A program made the translations under genes and the position numbers. Under the pieces are notes generated by a model, which was not told the origin of the DNA, searched no databases, and worked only from the letters and a program-made list of their open reading frames with translations. A stretch of DNA of 64,000 bases, taken from the NCBI RefSeq assembly GCF_000204055.1, contig NW_006768796.1:124001-188000 (forward strand), written 5' to 3'. The first letter of the stretch is position 1. Each line of letters opens with the position of its first letter. Below, piece by piece: positions 32,961 through 44,449 of this stretch. The DNA is from Melampsora larici-populina 98AG31. Its lineage: Eukaryota; Basidiomycota; Pucciniomycetes; Pucciniales; Melampsoraceae.

Positions 32961-35310
32961 AACTATCCTGGGGGAATGGCCAGTTACAATATTGATGTCA
33001 GCCCTGAGCCCTGATTACAGGACCACTGGCTAACAACATCACATATAATAACATAATATTGTCAAAAGCCATAAGTTACATCTCAAGGCTCAGTGTCAAG
33101 AGCCACTTAAACACATATACGTAATGTATTAAACACATAACAAACCTAACCCAACCATTGAGACAAGAGTCACACGGCAACCACAAGTTGACACATGCCC
33201 TTGTGAGTATATAAACCCCTCCTTCTTCCCTTGATTCATCCCACATCTTTTTACACACCACAACATCAGAATCACATTATACTTGAAATCCTATTGAGAG
33301 GATCCTTGAGTACGTGATTAGTTGTGTAGTCTAAAAGACCATCTTTGAGCATTACGGGTTCCATTGCTGAACACCCTTGGTATTGATTTCTACAAGCCCT
33401 GGGCCATAAACGTCTCTAGAAATAAACCATAAAGCAGCAAAGCTTCCTCCCTCACCAGGAGTCTAAAGTAGCCTCAGGATCTTTGGTTTACCAAAGTGTA
33501 AAGCCTGCCCCTTGCAGTCTCACAAGGTTTTAGCGTATTTACGTGTAATAGCCCTTTCCTTCCCCTTTATTCCCTTAAACCCTCTTCTCAGAGGTCAACT
33601 AACTGTAGTCTTCACTTGGGTGTACCAATTGAAGACCAGTTTTCCCTTTCCCTATGCATTTCTCAGTGAAGAGTACGCCTAACAGACGCGTACCCCTCAC
33701 AATTGAGATTGTAATTCAAGAATTACTGCTATATATTGTGTAATTATGTCTGAATTACAACACTTTTGGACTGTAGTGTACTCTCCTCTTAGGCTTTTGG
33801 TGCTATTAGTGTTGGTCACCTTGTGTCTCAACACACTCATTGTATTCTCCACCACCCCATTTTCATCAAGATCTAGCATTAAAGTTTGATCAGATTTATG
33901 ATTGTATTGGGTGACTGGAATCAGAGTATTGGTGGAATATCACACACATTGCATCATCTCTTCTTCTCAATTTTGAGTGATCTAAGTCTTAAAACTGTTC
34001 AACTCTTCACTCAAAAGATGAAGTGCTGACAAAAGATAAAGTCTTCACTTGGTACACCCAAGTGACAAATACAGTCAGTTGATCTCTAAAGAGAGGATTT
34101 GAAGCCAGTGGGATGACTGAGCTGTCCTTTCTTAGGGTCTGGCTAGGAGCTCTGTTTAATCTTACAACTCTGGAGCCTGCAGTACTTTCTACTGTCAGGA
34201 TTCAGAGGTGCCACTGGGTACTTGAGACTCCTTAACAAGGCGTCCTTTGTAGATTCCATGCTTGTTCTGCTAGATAATAATCCCAAAAGCTCAGAACACC
34301 GCTTGAGGTTTTACAAAGACCTGGATGGAAAGTAGAACTCAGATCATCAAGGAAACAACTGAAACACTGTACTTGATATTCTTTGTGAAGCATCAAGTAA
34401 GATGTGATGAGGATTTGTGGTATGATAACAAGTTGATTTGTCTTCCAAAGTGGGAAGCGGAAGGGTTTATATATTTCAAGACCTAGGTGTCAACTTGTGA
34501 ATGGTGCTTAGGTTTGAACTTCAGTATTCAGGTTATAGTTAAGTCTTATTGCTTAAGGGACTCTTGCTACTGAGCCATGAGTTGGAATCATTATGGTTTC
34601 AGACAAGTTACTTATATTTACATATGTATTACATATATTTACATGTGTGTTTGTTAGCCCGTGGCCCTGTACTGTGTACACACGGCTGACACAGACCGCC
34701 ACTCATGCCAATGCAGCACCTGTTTTGCTACACCAGTAGATGATCTTTGATATACTCACAGATAATCACCCATGGTCAGATAATACAGCTGTGCCAAAAA
34801 CAAATATTTCTGCTGTTATTTTTGATGACATTTTTTCAGATCTGTTCATAATTGATCTTTTGCCCATCTGCCTGGTTTATCCTGATTAGAATCAGAAATG
34901 GAGCTCAACCATTGGTATCTGCAAGCACTGAAGCTCATGGCTCCAAGGTAAGCAATGCAATTTCAATATCAGCCTGCTTTATTGACCATTTCCTTGCTTT
35001 CTTTACCAGATTTCAAACCCTGGATATGCAACATAAAAAGTCAAAATAATAGCAGGAACATCTATTTCCAAAACAAGTTTCAATTTGCACAGAAAAGCTG
35101 AGTATTCTGCATATGTGCATCTTTATTTGATGAATGCAAATATAGACCATCAGTGGGTTAAGTTCAACCACTGTTGGAAGCACGGCAAACCTCATACATG
35201 GAACCCTGTCAGCACGCAACAATGTGTGGACTATAATTAACACAAATATAACATAGTTTGTAAGCATTTTCTCTGATTACCATCCATGGCTTACTCCAGA
35301 GGTAAGCTTA
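32961..35310. other. Unresolved repeat-like sequence, possible LTR
   Basis: No gene recognised. From 33094 the sequence starts TGTCAAGAGCC and has a TATA-like AGTATATAAACC at 33208-33219, as an LTR promoter might, but I could not find a matching end, partner LTR or target duplication. Frames elsewhere are short and featureless. Confidence 0.3.
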
Positions 35311-35871
35311 CCTAAGCCCCTCTTCCAAAACGCCAGGTCTACTCTCACAGAGTGGCTTAAGGGCTTATAAATACCCCAACTTTAGTCTGAGACCAGCAGG
35401 AATTTCAAGCACTTTTGTTTGAGAATCCATTTTCAAGGGCTCTAAACATTGTGCAACCTCACAAGAAGTTGAACAAAGCTTCATGTAAGCCTTTTTTGCA
35501 CACATGTACATGTTAACTTTAGCGCCATGCTACTCAAATAAAGTGATACTGTTGAGTCCTTGAGTTCTTGTAAATCTGGGTCTTATTCAGCCAGCTTGTA
35601 GGCTTGCGCGCTGAACCCTTCAAAACTACTTGATAATCATCAGGATCCAGTTTATTCACAATATAAGTGTGGTGAGAGGCTAAAAACAGTACAAGGAGAA
35701 GCAGAAGAGTTTGCATGAAGAAGCTCTGCTGGATTTATTACAAGGTTTCACGGTGTTTAGAGCAGGGATTACAAGCAACGGCACTTGAAAATCTTGCTGG
35801 TCTCAGGCCCGAAAGCCCTAATAAGCCCCTCTTTGAGAGCGGACATGGGCTTGTGGGAAGAGGGGCTTAGT
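35311..35871. mobile_element. TIR element, CTAAGCCCCTCTTCC ends
   Basis: About 560 bp with imperfect inverted ends of roughly 100 bp. CTAAGCCCCTCTTCC and TGAGACCAGCA occur near the left end and in inverse near the right. TTA lies close to both edges (35308-35310, 35871-35873), consistent with a 3-bp target duplication but offset by one base on the left. A small minus-strand frame with a signal-peptide-like start lies inside. Confidence 0.6.
35534..35716 (-). CDS. Small signal-peptide-like frame inside a TIR element
   Basis: 60 codons starting MQTLLLLLVLFLASHHTY, a strongly hydrophobic N-terminus like a secretion signal, followed by about 40 polar residues. No Cys pattern, no homology recognised and no introns visible. 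It is wholly inside the element at 35311-35871, so it may be a captured first exon of a secreted-protein gene or pure chance. Confidence 0.25.
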   Translation of the reverse strand: MQTLLLLLVLFLASHHTYIVNKLDPDDYQVVLKGSARKPTSWLNKTQIYKNSRTQQYHFI

Positions 35872-36944
35872 TAAGGTTTCCTCAAGGGTGTTCTGCCTCA
35901 ACATTGAACACAATCCTATAGCATGTTTAAACAGCACACATGCAGACTCCTACCACTATAACCCTCAGTGACATCAATTATTCATGATAAGAGACTTTTA
36001 TCCCTTCCAGAATGTCACGCCTACCAAACAGCGAGCATTCCTCATTAATGATCATTAGCAGTGCCATCAATGTCAGTTGCCCAGAAACAACTTATACTCA
36101 AAGCACCTTATCTGGGCGTGATGTGGTGCGATACCTTCAAATTTTTATCTACCATTTTCTCGTTTTGTGTCTGTCACATCCAATACATATTTGTCTTATT
36201 CTCCTTTTCTTGTACCTTCTTTGAGATATCAATTCAAGTTATTACAAAAAAATCACGTGGGAAGTTTTTCAGATAACCAGAGTATTGTGATTCTATAAAA
36301 TGCTCTACTAGAGCTCGATACAAACCAAATAAATATCATAATGCCTTTGTTAATATTAGTAGGACCTGAAGATAACCCTGCTCCACCAAGTTTAGATCTC
36401 ATATCGATCCACTATCTTTTAGTCCTCAGTTTGTAAATATGTGATGATGATTTTTTTTTCGATAAACAAATTTACAATATTTAAATACCCTGAGGTCTTG
36501 AGGTTTTTACAAAGTTCCAAATCAGATAAGATTAAGAGAAGTAAGATCTCGTACAAGACAAGATCATAACATCTCACCAAAAAACTACAACCTCTTGAAG
36601 AATGTATCTCCTGAGTTTCACTCTTGATTGATCCATGATACTTCAACATCTCTTTTCTCAACATCATCGTTGAGAAAGGCTTTTTCTACTGAGAGGATAA
36701 TATTGTTGATCACTCTTGATCTTCCAAGTACTATAACACTTTTACCCAGAAACCCAGCGCGATAGCGTTCAAGCACGATTGCTACAAAATGATCAAGATC
36801 ATTGATTCAATTATTCAGTTCCAGTTCTGTAAAATAAAAACAAATACTTACATACACCTCTTCAATCTGTAATCAAGAGAAAACCCCCATTTTCCCCCCT
36901 CAAAAAGGATGAATGTCCGAATAAGAACCGTTTTTTTTGGTTGA
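35872..36944. other. Spacer and 3' flank of the PXA gene
   Basis: No gene recognised. The last 200 bases are probably the 3' UTR of the minus-strand gene ending at 36945. Confidence 0.4.
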
Positions 36945-38557
36945 TCAATCCAAGTTTAAATCTTCATCCCATTCAGCTAATTCAGGAAACATCTTAACCA
37001 GCACAAGTTCAAAGAAATCAAACATCAAAAACACATTAGAAGTTTGTTGATCGACTCCGTGTAAAAGGTTTTCAGCAATTCCTGATGGTGAACAAAATTG
37101 AGAACATTGAGTTGGGATTTGATGTTCGATTGATTTTTTCGCTTCTTCTCTCAAGATCTTAAGATCTATCTTTTCGTCTGATTGTTCTTCTTGGTTTGGT
37201 TGGTTTGGATCGGTTGTCTGTTCAAGGATTGTGGTGATTTGTACGATCAGATTTGAGAGTGAGATTGGACTGATTATATTCGTATAAAACAAATGAACCA
37301 ATAACCTGAAATACCGACCCAAAAAACCAAAAAACTCAGTGTAACATGCCAAAAAGGGATACAGAATCTAAACATGGCAACAGACCTTGTAAGGATAATT
37401 TGAAACATGCGTAAGAAAAGGCTCAAGATCCAACATAGTTGACGAACATGAGTTTGTTGATTAGCACCGAGAAGAGTGGCTAAGAGTGAAAGACTTGGTT
37501 CGAAGAGTGTAGGATCACGTCTTGTTCCGATAGGTGGAAGTTGAGTAAGTGATTGATAAAGTGATGGTAAGAGAAGTAGGAAGTGGAAGATTCGATGTAA
37601 GAATCCTAATATTCGACTCGGTAAGGAGATAGGTGGAATGACTTGAGAAGCCAAAGCAGGTGAGGTGGGTGGTGGATCGTCTTCAGTTGATGGTAGATGG
37701 ACTGCAATTAAACTATAAATCGTGGCAGGTTCACTTAATTTACAAAACAATGGTGCTAAAATCACATTGATAATGATTTCACGTATGATCAATCTTTCAG
37801 TTTCAGGTGCCCAATCTTCAGCAGGTAACAATTGTTCCATCAAAGCTTCGATCAATAGCCTAAGATACATTGGAGAAGGTAAGGCTCGAGCGTTTGGAAA
37901 GTTTGGAAGAGGATCGACCAATTGAGGAGAAAGAAATGAGTTGGCTTGTCGATTTGTACTGGCTATCACAGTGGTGAGTTGGACACCAGGATGAGGTCTC
38001 AACCGAACAAACACTTCATCAAAGGTTGAGTCTGGTTCAAGACCACGTTGACGTTGAAATGAAAGTCGACGATGTGTTTCTTGAACATCAAGTAAATGAC
38101 GATTCAACAAACTAGGTAAATCAAATAAAAGCAGTTGAATAGGATCTAGAGTCGTCAATCTACGTTCTAATTCGCGGATCAAATGAATTAAGATTTGTGT
38201 GACTCTTGTGATGAATGGTTTTGAATTTTCTTTCAAAGGTGAGATTTGTGTATACCAACTTAAAATAAATTGTTTGGAGATTATTGTTAATAGGTTTGAT
38301 AAGAGTGGATCTAATAGATTTCCATATCTTTTATCAGTTAAGATAGGTGAAGGTACAGATGCGAATAATCTACGTAATGGCGGATGAGAAGCTGTTGGAT
38401 TTGAACGAGGTTTTAAAGAAGAAGAAGATGGTGAATTGGTTGGATCGATGTTCGAAGTGGTTCCAGTTGTGGTGATGGCTTCGCGTGCTCGTTTCCTTGG
38501 TCTTGTTCTTATATCTTGATCTAAGCTTGAATTGTTTCTGAAGCCGGTCAGTGTCAT
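36945..38557 (-). CDS. PXA-domain protein
   Basis: Two exons, 38557-37386 and 37305-36945, total 1533 nt, 510 residues. After a Ser/Pro-rich N-terminus (about 1-75) a PXA-type domain runs from RYGNLLDPLLSNLL to about residue 275, with RELERRL, RPHPGV and LRLLIEALMEQLLP, then an AEDW...ERLIIREIIINVILAP block as in sorting-nexin PXA proteins. A C-terminal helical part with hydrophobic segments (HRIFHFLLLLPSLY, LCWILSLFLRMF) follows. PXA domains in SNX13/SNX14/Mdm1 work at endosome, ER or vacuole membranes. No PX or RGS domain is present, as in the short fungal PXA-only proteins. The intron donor is GTCTGT, weak, but the phase is exact. The gene is divergent from coronin. Confidence 0.85.
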
Positions 38558-38938
38558 CCTTGTGGGTAAAATTACACGGTCAATCGAGGTCGATCGTAAG
38601 AAATGGTTGATCGAGAAGAAATGCTGAGCTACCGCTGCGTGAGTGGAAAGTTGACATTTTCATAATCAGAGTGACCCTGAGTGACCCCGGACCCAATATC
38701 CTTGGATGTCGGTGCCCATGAAGCCGTCCAACAGTCGGGGAGACCGGCTTATGAATCAAGGACACTCCTGAACCCGAAGCCCCGAGAAGATGAGATTTGA
38801 ACCCGATTTCAAATTGGTCGATCAATTTGTGTTTCATCAAGAAGTGGTGACGTCGATCAATTAAACCATCCACCGTTGATCCAAGACCAACAAATCGAGT
38901 TTCCTAAGACCAAGAATTACCTCATAGAACCATCAAAA
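38558..38938. promoter_or_regulatory. Shared divergent promoter region of the PXA gene and coronin
   Basis: Only 381 bp separate the two start codons, so promoters and both 5' UTRs must fit here. No clear TATA box is present. GAGTGACCC occurs twice close together (38668-38684). Boundaries of the UTRs cannot be seen. Confidence 0.5.
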
Positions 38939-41414
38939 ATGAGGTACGCGTCAAGTTTTATCTCAACTATGATTCATGATCTTGATAACTAACACTTCAA
39001 GTTCAAACCACCTTTCAGTCGATTCGTCCGTCAAAGTTCATATCGTCATGTGTGCGTTGTTAATACGGTTATCTTGATTTATGTCACGTTCATGAGAATA
39101 AGAAATGTTGATATCTGGATTGGAAACTTTAGGTACGGTCAATCTTCAAAACGCGAGATGTGTTTTGATAATATCAAAGTATCGGCTTCGGCATGGGACA
39201 CGAACTTGGCTGCTGCTAATCCCAAGTTCCTTTCAGTCAAGTATGTGAATCTTTCTCAAGATTTAAATTTTCGTTCATTTTTGTTCTAAGAAAGACAGGA
39301 AACCGGGCGATTGATGGTCCTACCTACATCGAATTACTGAATCACTAATCAAAGTTTTGTTTTGTGATTTAGTTATCAAGCTTCAGGTGGAGGCGCCTTT
39401 TTGGTCGCACCTCTTTCACACACAGGAAAATTACCGGATCTATATCCATTATGTCGAGCTCATACAGCTCCAGTCTTGGATACATCTTTTTCACCATTCT
39501 GTGATACATTAATAGCTTCATCAGGAGAAGATGGAAAAGTAGTATTAACACAAATAGATGAAGAAAAGTTAAATGCAGCTTTAAGATCGGAAAAACCTGA
39601 AGTCTCGGATTTAGAACCGACGGTTAGATTGAATGGACATGTTAGAAAGGCGGGACATGTTAAATGGCATCCGGTAGCTGAAAACGTTTTGGCTAGTGCT
39701 AGTTTAGAAGTTAAGGTTTGGGATGTCGAAAAAGGTAGTTGTGTGGTGGAATTACCTCAACAACCTGATATGGTGGGAAGTATGAGTTTTAATTGGACTG
39801 GAACACTCTTAGCCACGTTTGTTTTTCGTTGCTTCATCTTTTTCTTTCTAGCGTAAAGAGGTGACTGAGTTGGATTTTGATTATGATTTTGATTGATATG
39901 TAGGACTTGTAAAGATAAAAAATTACGAATCTTTGATTTAAGATCAGGACAACAAGCTTCAATTGCCGATTCACATACCGGTATCAAAGGATCTAGAGTA
40001 GAATGGATGGGTAGAATGGATCGAATCTGTACGACGGGGTTTAGTAAACTTTCAGATCGACAAGTGTTTGTTTGGAATGCTGGAGAGATTGGTAAAGGAC
40101 CTTTGAAACAGATGACTGTGGATACTAGTTCGGGAACTCTTATGCCGTTTTGGTCTGATAATGATATTTTGGTATGTGATTGCTTTTGGTGTGATTGATC
40201 ATCAACAAAGAAAGATGTTGAAATATCTGAGTGGGTCATCGTACTCATCGTATCTTGACTCTTGTTTAACATCTGTGATGGGGTTTTTAGTTCTTGGCTG
40301 GTAAGGGTGACGGTAATATCCGTTACTACGAATATGAAGCAGATGATCTGTACGTATCTTAAGTGTCCAGATATTCTACCCATCAATACTAATCTTTTCG
40401 TCTGTTCATCAAACTTATCAAACCTGATATAGACATTATCTGTAAGTGGAGATGGCCTTTTGACATGCATACACCAATGTGTCTCAGTTATTGATCAAGG
40501 CTCTCTTACTTCTGGTTATAGAACCGAATATAAATCAAGTGACCCACAGCGTGGGATGTGTTGGTTACCTCGACGAGCGTTAAACACACAAGATTGCGAG
40601 ATCGCTCGTGCTTACAAAGTCACTAATTATCTCGTCGAACCTATCTCGTTTATCGTACCACGAAAAGTAAATATTCACTCAACTCGATCTTCACCCATCT
40701 CCCTCTTTTTCCTTGAAATCTAATTCAAACCTCTTGGGTTTTGTGTTGATTTGATAGTCAGATTCGTTTCAAGCCGATATTTATCCACCAGCCTTATCAG
40801 CTACTCCAGCACTTTCGGCCAGCGAATTCTTTGGTGGTAAAACTTCTGAACCGATTCTTGTCAGTTTAGAAACCCAATCCGAAACGTCTGCACCACCATT
40901 AAAATCATCAGCCTATGCAGCTCCAGCTCCAGTCTCTGTGTCTACTTCTGTGGCAGCTAGTTCTGTTCCTGTAGAAAGTCTTCCAAGTCCGATTGTACCT
41001 AAACAAGAAGAAAATCTAGAAGTCGAAATGGCTCCACCACCTTCATCTTCGATCAGTTCGAATCATCGTATGGAAAGTTCACCTAGATTGATGGCTAGAG
41101 GACTTCCGTTGGTTCCTTCAAATCCTTCTGGATCTGGAACTGAAAAAGATAGGGAAAGAGATCAGCAGATTGATAGATTGGAAAAGGAAAATGAAGGGTT
41201 GAGAGAAGAGTTGGAGGAAAAGGATTGTGTGATTCGTAATTTGGAATTACAGTTGAGTTGATTGTTTTTATTTTTTTATTTTTTTTTGATTTGGGAGGAA
41301 GATAAGATTGATCTGATTGAGGTGTTTTCTTTTTTTTTTTGGTTTGGTTTTAGGTTAGAGAAGTTAAAGACTAATCAGAGAAAGATTATGGAATTGAGTC
41401 ATGATTCATTATAA
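38939..41414 (+). CDS. CRN1: Coronin, actin-binding WD40 protein
   Basis: Ten exons: 38939-38943, 39019-39051, 39133-39240, 39373-39816, 39904-40171, 40291-40349, 40433-40441, 40522-40666, 40758-41251 and 41354-41414. They total 1626 nt, 541 residues. The N-terminus MSRFVRQSSYRHVYG is the coronin signature, assembled from exons 1-3. WD40 blades follow (LCRAHTAPVLDTSFSPF, WHPVAENVLASAS, KVWDVEKG, KLRIFDLR), then the coronin-specific extension (SDPQRGMCWLPRRAL, SFIVPRKSDSFQADIYPP). A Ser/Pro-rich linker leads to a C-terminal coiled coil (about residues 475-541) used for oligomerisation. Coronin binds F-actin and regulates Arp2/3 at cortical patches. Exon 1 is 5 nt and exon 7 only 9 nt. The last intron is placed at GTTGAG because the next possible donor breaks the frame. 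Confidence 0.95.
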
Positions 41415-42127
41415 AGTGATGGACTATTGTTTTGTTGTTTTGTTTTTTGGTCAAGAAAAAAGTGGTTTATTTTTTTGATAATTATAAACTTGTTGTTTGT
41501 TTCGAAAAAAAACAATGAATTAACAATCATTTCATTTTTCGAAAAGTTTTTTTTGGCTTTCTTTTCTTTTTTTCGTATGATACAAGTATACAGTATATAT
41601 ATATATAGCTTTTGTTTTGTTTTGTCTTAGTTTATGTGTGTGTGTGAGTTGCATTCATTCAATTTGTTTTTTTTGTGTGGGTTTTGTGGGTTTGAAAACA
41701 TTAAGGGTCGTGAAGTAGATTTGCAAAGTAGAAAAGAATCAATGGTACATATATTCAAGACGATGAACTAGTGATTGTGATTTGGCCAAGTTTGTATTCA
41801 TTTTGTTTATTTCCATCATCTGTTTTCCATAAGCTTTAAGATTTAGTTTGATTGTGGTTTCAGTTTGTGGTGATGGAAAGGAATGCAAGTCAGAAGAGGA
41901 GAGAGTAGAGTGAGATAAGATATGATATGATTGTTCTTTGGAATTGTGATGGAATGATCTGGAATATACTTTAAAGTCTTGTACAGTTTAAATTTTCAAG
42001 TCATTATTTTTATTTTTATTTTTTTATTTTACCCCAAATCCAAATCCCATTTACCAAACTTGAAAATCTCATTCTCGATCATCAAAAATACCAATTCATC
42101 AAACCATCTTATCTTTCTAATCTAATC
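41415..42127. other. 3' UTR of coronin and promoter of p23
   Basis: T-rich sequence with a TATATATATA tract at 41596-41607 and TG repeats near 41640. No gene recognised. Confidence 0.45.
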
Positions 42128-43374
42128 ATGTCTCAATCTACTCCACCTGAAATTCTTTGGGCTCAAAGAAGTAGTAATGAAGATCCATCTCATAACATCA
42201 TTTATCTGTAAGTAATTCCCTTCAAACCCATCACCATCAAACCTGATATCCAACTGATCGATTTCTCAAAAAAATAACAGAACGATTAATGTACCAGACT
42301 TACAACCAGGTTACACACTAGACTTTCCAACCCCATCTACTTTTTCTTTCAAAGGCATCTCAGGTGGTTCACAAAACCTTGGATCAAACGTACCGGCTAA
42401 AACTTATGAAATCCATCAACTCGAATTCTTTGATCAACTTGATTTGAGTGTAGAAAGAAAAGAAACGGTGAATGGGAAAAGTCTTCAGATTCAGTTGACT
42501 AAGAAAGAACTCAAAACCGAGTATTGGCCTCGGTTAGTGAACTTTTTTTTTCTCTCTTTTTTGCGAAGAATCAATCTTATTCTCAATTGGGTTACAAACT
42601 CATTTGGTTTGGTTTGGTTTGGTTGATGTTTTGTTGATTTTTACTTTTTTTTGGTTTAGTCTTACGAAAGATAAAAGAGTGAATTTTGTGAAAACTGATT
42701 TCGCTCGTTGGGTTGATGAAGATGAACAAGAAGGAACAGCTGTAGATGATTTTGCTTCTACAGATGCTCCAGCAGGTGCAGGTAAGTTAAATTAGGTTCT
42801 TTCATTCAAAAAGTTCTCTTTTGGTAATAAAAATTGGTTTTGGTTTTTTTAAGGTATGGATATGGAAGCTATGATGGCTCAAATGGGTTAGTTTTAAGTT
42901 CATGGTTCTTGGTCGGTTCGCTTTGAATACTGATGGATTGGTTTTCTTTAGGTGGTGGTGGTATGGGCGGTATGGGTGGAATGGGCGGTATGGGTGGTGC
43001 AGGAGGTATGCCAGGTATGGGCGGTATGGGTGGTGCAGGAGGTCAGAATCTTTGATCCGCTTGTATCGTATTTTCGAGGAACGCTTTACTAATCTTTCTT
43101 ATTGTGGGTTTTTAGGTATGGATATTCAAAAGATGTTGGCTCAAATGAAGGCTTCAGGTGGTGATGTTGGTGAAGGAGGTGATAGTGATAGTTCAGATGA
43201 TGATGAAATGCCACCACTTGAGGTGAGTAATTCAAAATTTTGTCTAATCTTTCAAAAATTTAACTTTGAATCGAACAAGAAAAAAAAATTGGTAAAAGAA
43301 AGATGACTAATTCTTTTGCTTTCTTGTCTTTTCTTTTGTAGGACGCTCCTGCTCCTGCTACTACTACTGCTTAA
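42128..43374 (+). CDS. p23/Sba1-type Hsp90 co-chaperone (CS domain)
   Basis: Seven exons: 42128-42207, 42281-42532, 42660-42781, 42854-42886, 42952-43041, 43116-43222 and 43342-43374. They total 717 nt, 238 residues. The CS domain spans about residues 8-115 (PPEILWAQRSS, NIIYLTINVPDL, FSFKGIS, LTKKELKTEYWPRLTKD). The family signature WxxL-type helix region is WVDEDEQEG. The C-terminal tail is a (GGM)n Gly/Met stretch followed by acidic DSDSSDDDEMPPLE, as in fungal Wos2/Sba1. It binds the ATP-closed Hsp90 dimer in the cytosol and nucleus and slows its ATPase. Exons 4 and 5 (33 and 90 nt) are both phase 1-1 and each begins GTxTGG or GTGG within Gly-rich sequence, so skipping either would keep frame. 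Confidence 0.93.
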
Positions 43375-43563
43375 AAAAAGTTATTTCTATGAATTAAAAA
43401 GAACATACCTTCTTTTTTTTTGTTTTGTTTCGTATATCAGAATTGTCATTTTTGATCATATAATTGTGTGTTTTTTTTCGAAATAAAGAAAAGAAATCAA
43501 AAAGCAATGAAGTAAGAGAACAAAAACAAAAACTCAATGAATTATTTTACATTACATATTGGT

Positions 43564-43682
43564 TTATCCTTTTTTTTTCGCGGATTTTGTCTTGAGGTAA
43601 TTTGGACTGAGTTCATTGGGTTTTGTTGGAGTTTTATATTTCTTGGCTACAAACAAAGGTTTCATATCTACCAACCAACTCC
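43564..43682 (-). pseudogene. Possible C-terminal exon remnant
   Basis: A minus-strand acceptor (TTTTTCTAG) precedes a 119-nt exon that reads SWLVDMKPLFVAKKYK... and ends KSAKKKG-stop. A branch-site-like TTCTAAAC lies 25 nt upstream. The basic tail resembles that of a ribosomal or mitochondrial protein, but I do not recognise it. No upstream exon can be found; the sequence before it is GC-rich and unrelated (about 43740-44060), so the rest of the gene may have been displaced. Confidence 0.3.
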
Positions 43683-44449
43683 CTAGAAAAAAGAGATGAG
43701 AGTTTAGAATCATGACATATTTTATGGGTGTGTTTTTTATTAACAGGCGTTTGAGGGGTTAAGCTTTCCTCTGTGTGCCGACTTCGCACAGCCAGCGCGT
43801 TGTGTATAACGCCGCGCCCTTGGTACGAGTGCATTTGGCCGCACCTGTCAACGTGTGCCCGCCTTCACCGATTTTCGTATTGACTCTGTCTATGATGTCA
43901 TTTGTGAATACCACGTCCACGGCTCTTAATCACAAGTTCAACGCATGCCGCCGTGTTCAAGTCACATTCAACAATCCTTTGTCGGTGCCATTACTTGAGG
44001 GTCTTTGTCCTAAACTTTGGCCGTACTATCAGACTCAGATTCTATATAGTAGTTAAGAAGCTGCCGAGAGTATAACTTCAGGTTTTGTTTTTTTGCTAAT
44101 AACTAGTATATGTTGTGATGATTTACCTTGCTAAGGGTCAAAAGATTTATAAAACTCGCCTTGTTCGGAGTCAAAGATAAGTTTTGCCAATGTGATGGAT
44201 CATGTCAATCAATCGATAAAAAGAAGTTGAAGATTTAGTTTTTAACTTCTTTTTGAAACTGTTTTGACCTCGATATTTGTACTTTCATTTATATCATTTG
44301 TCTTTAAGATTCTTTTAAAAGTTTTTCGTCTTAAATCTTAGTTTAAAATTTTCTTTTGTTCATAATCTTTGGTTTAATCAATTTACTTTAATTTACTCGT
44401 TTTATTCACTTTTCTTTTGAAGAATTAAATAGTTACTTAATAAATCATC
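43683..44449. other. GC-rich insert-like segment and promoter
   Basis: Positions 43740-44060 differ in base composition from both sides and give a featureless 93-codon frame on +. No terminal repeats were found. Positions 44060-44449 are T-rich and probably the promoter/5' UTR of the next gene. Confidence 0.35.

Noticed and set aside
33094..33720. Possible solo LTR starting TGTCAAGAGCC with a TATA-like box
   Set aside because: No terminal CA with a matching 5-bp flank and no second copy could be found in the window.
41252..41258. Coronin exon 9 extended to TTGA before GTTGAT
   Set aside because: It creates an immediate stop in exon 10; the GTTGAG donor five bases earlier keeps the coiled coil in frame.
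43775..44056. 93-residue frame on +
   Set aside because: No motif, no splice partners and odd base composition; more likely inserted non-coding DNA.
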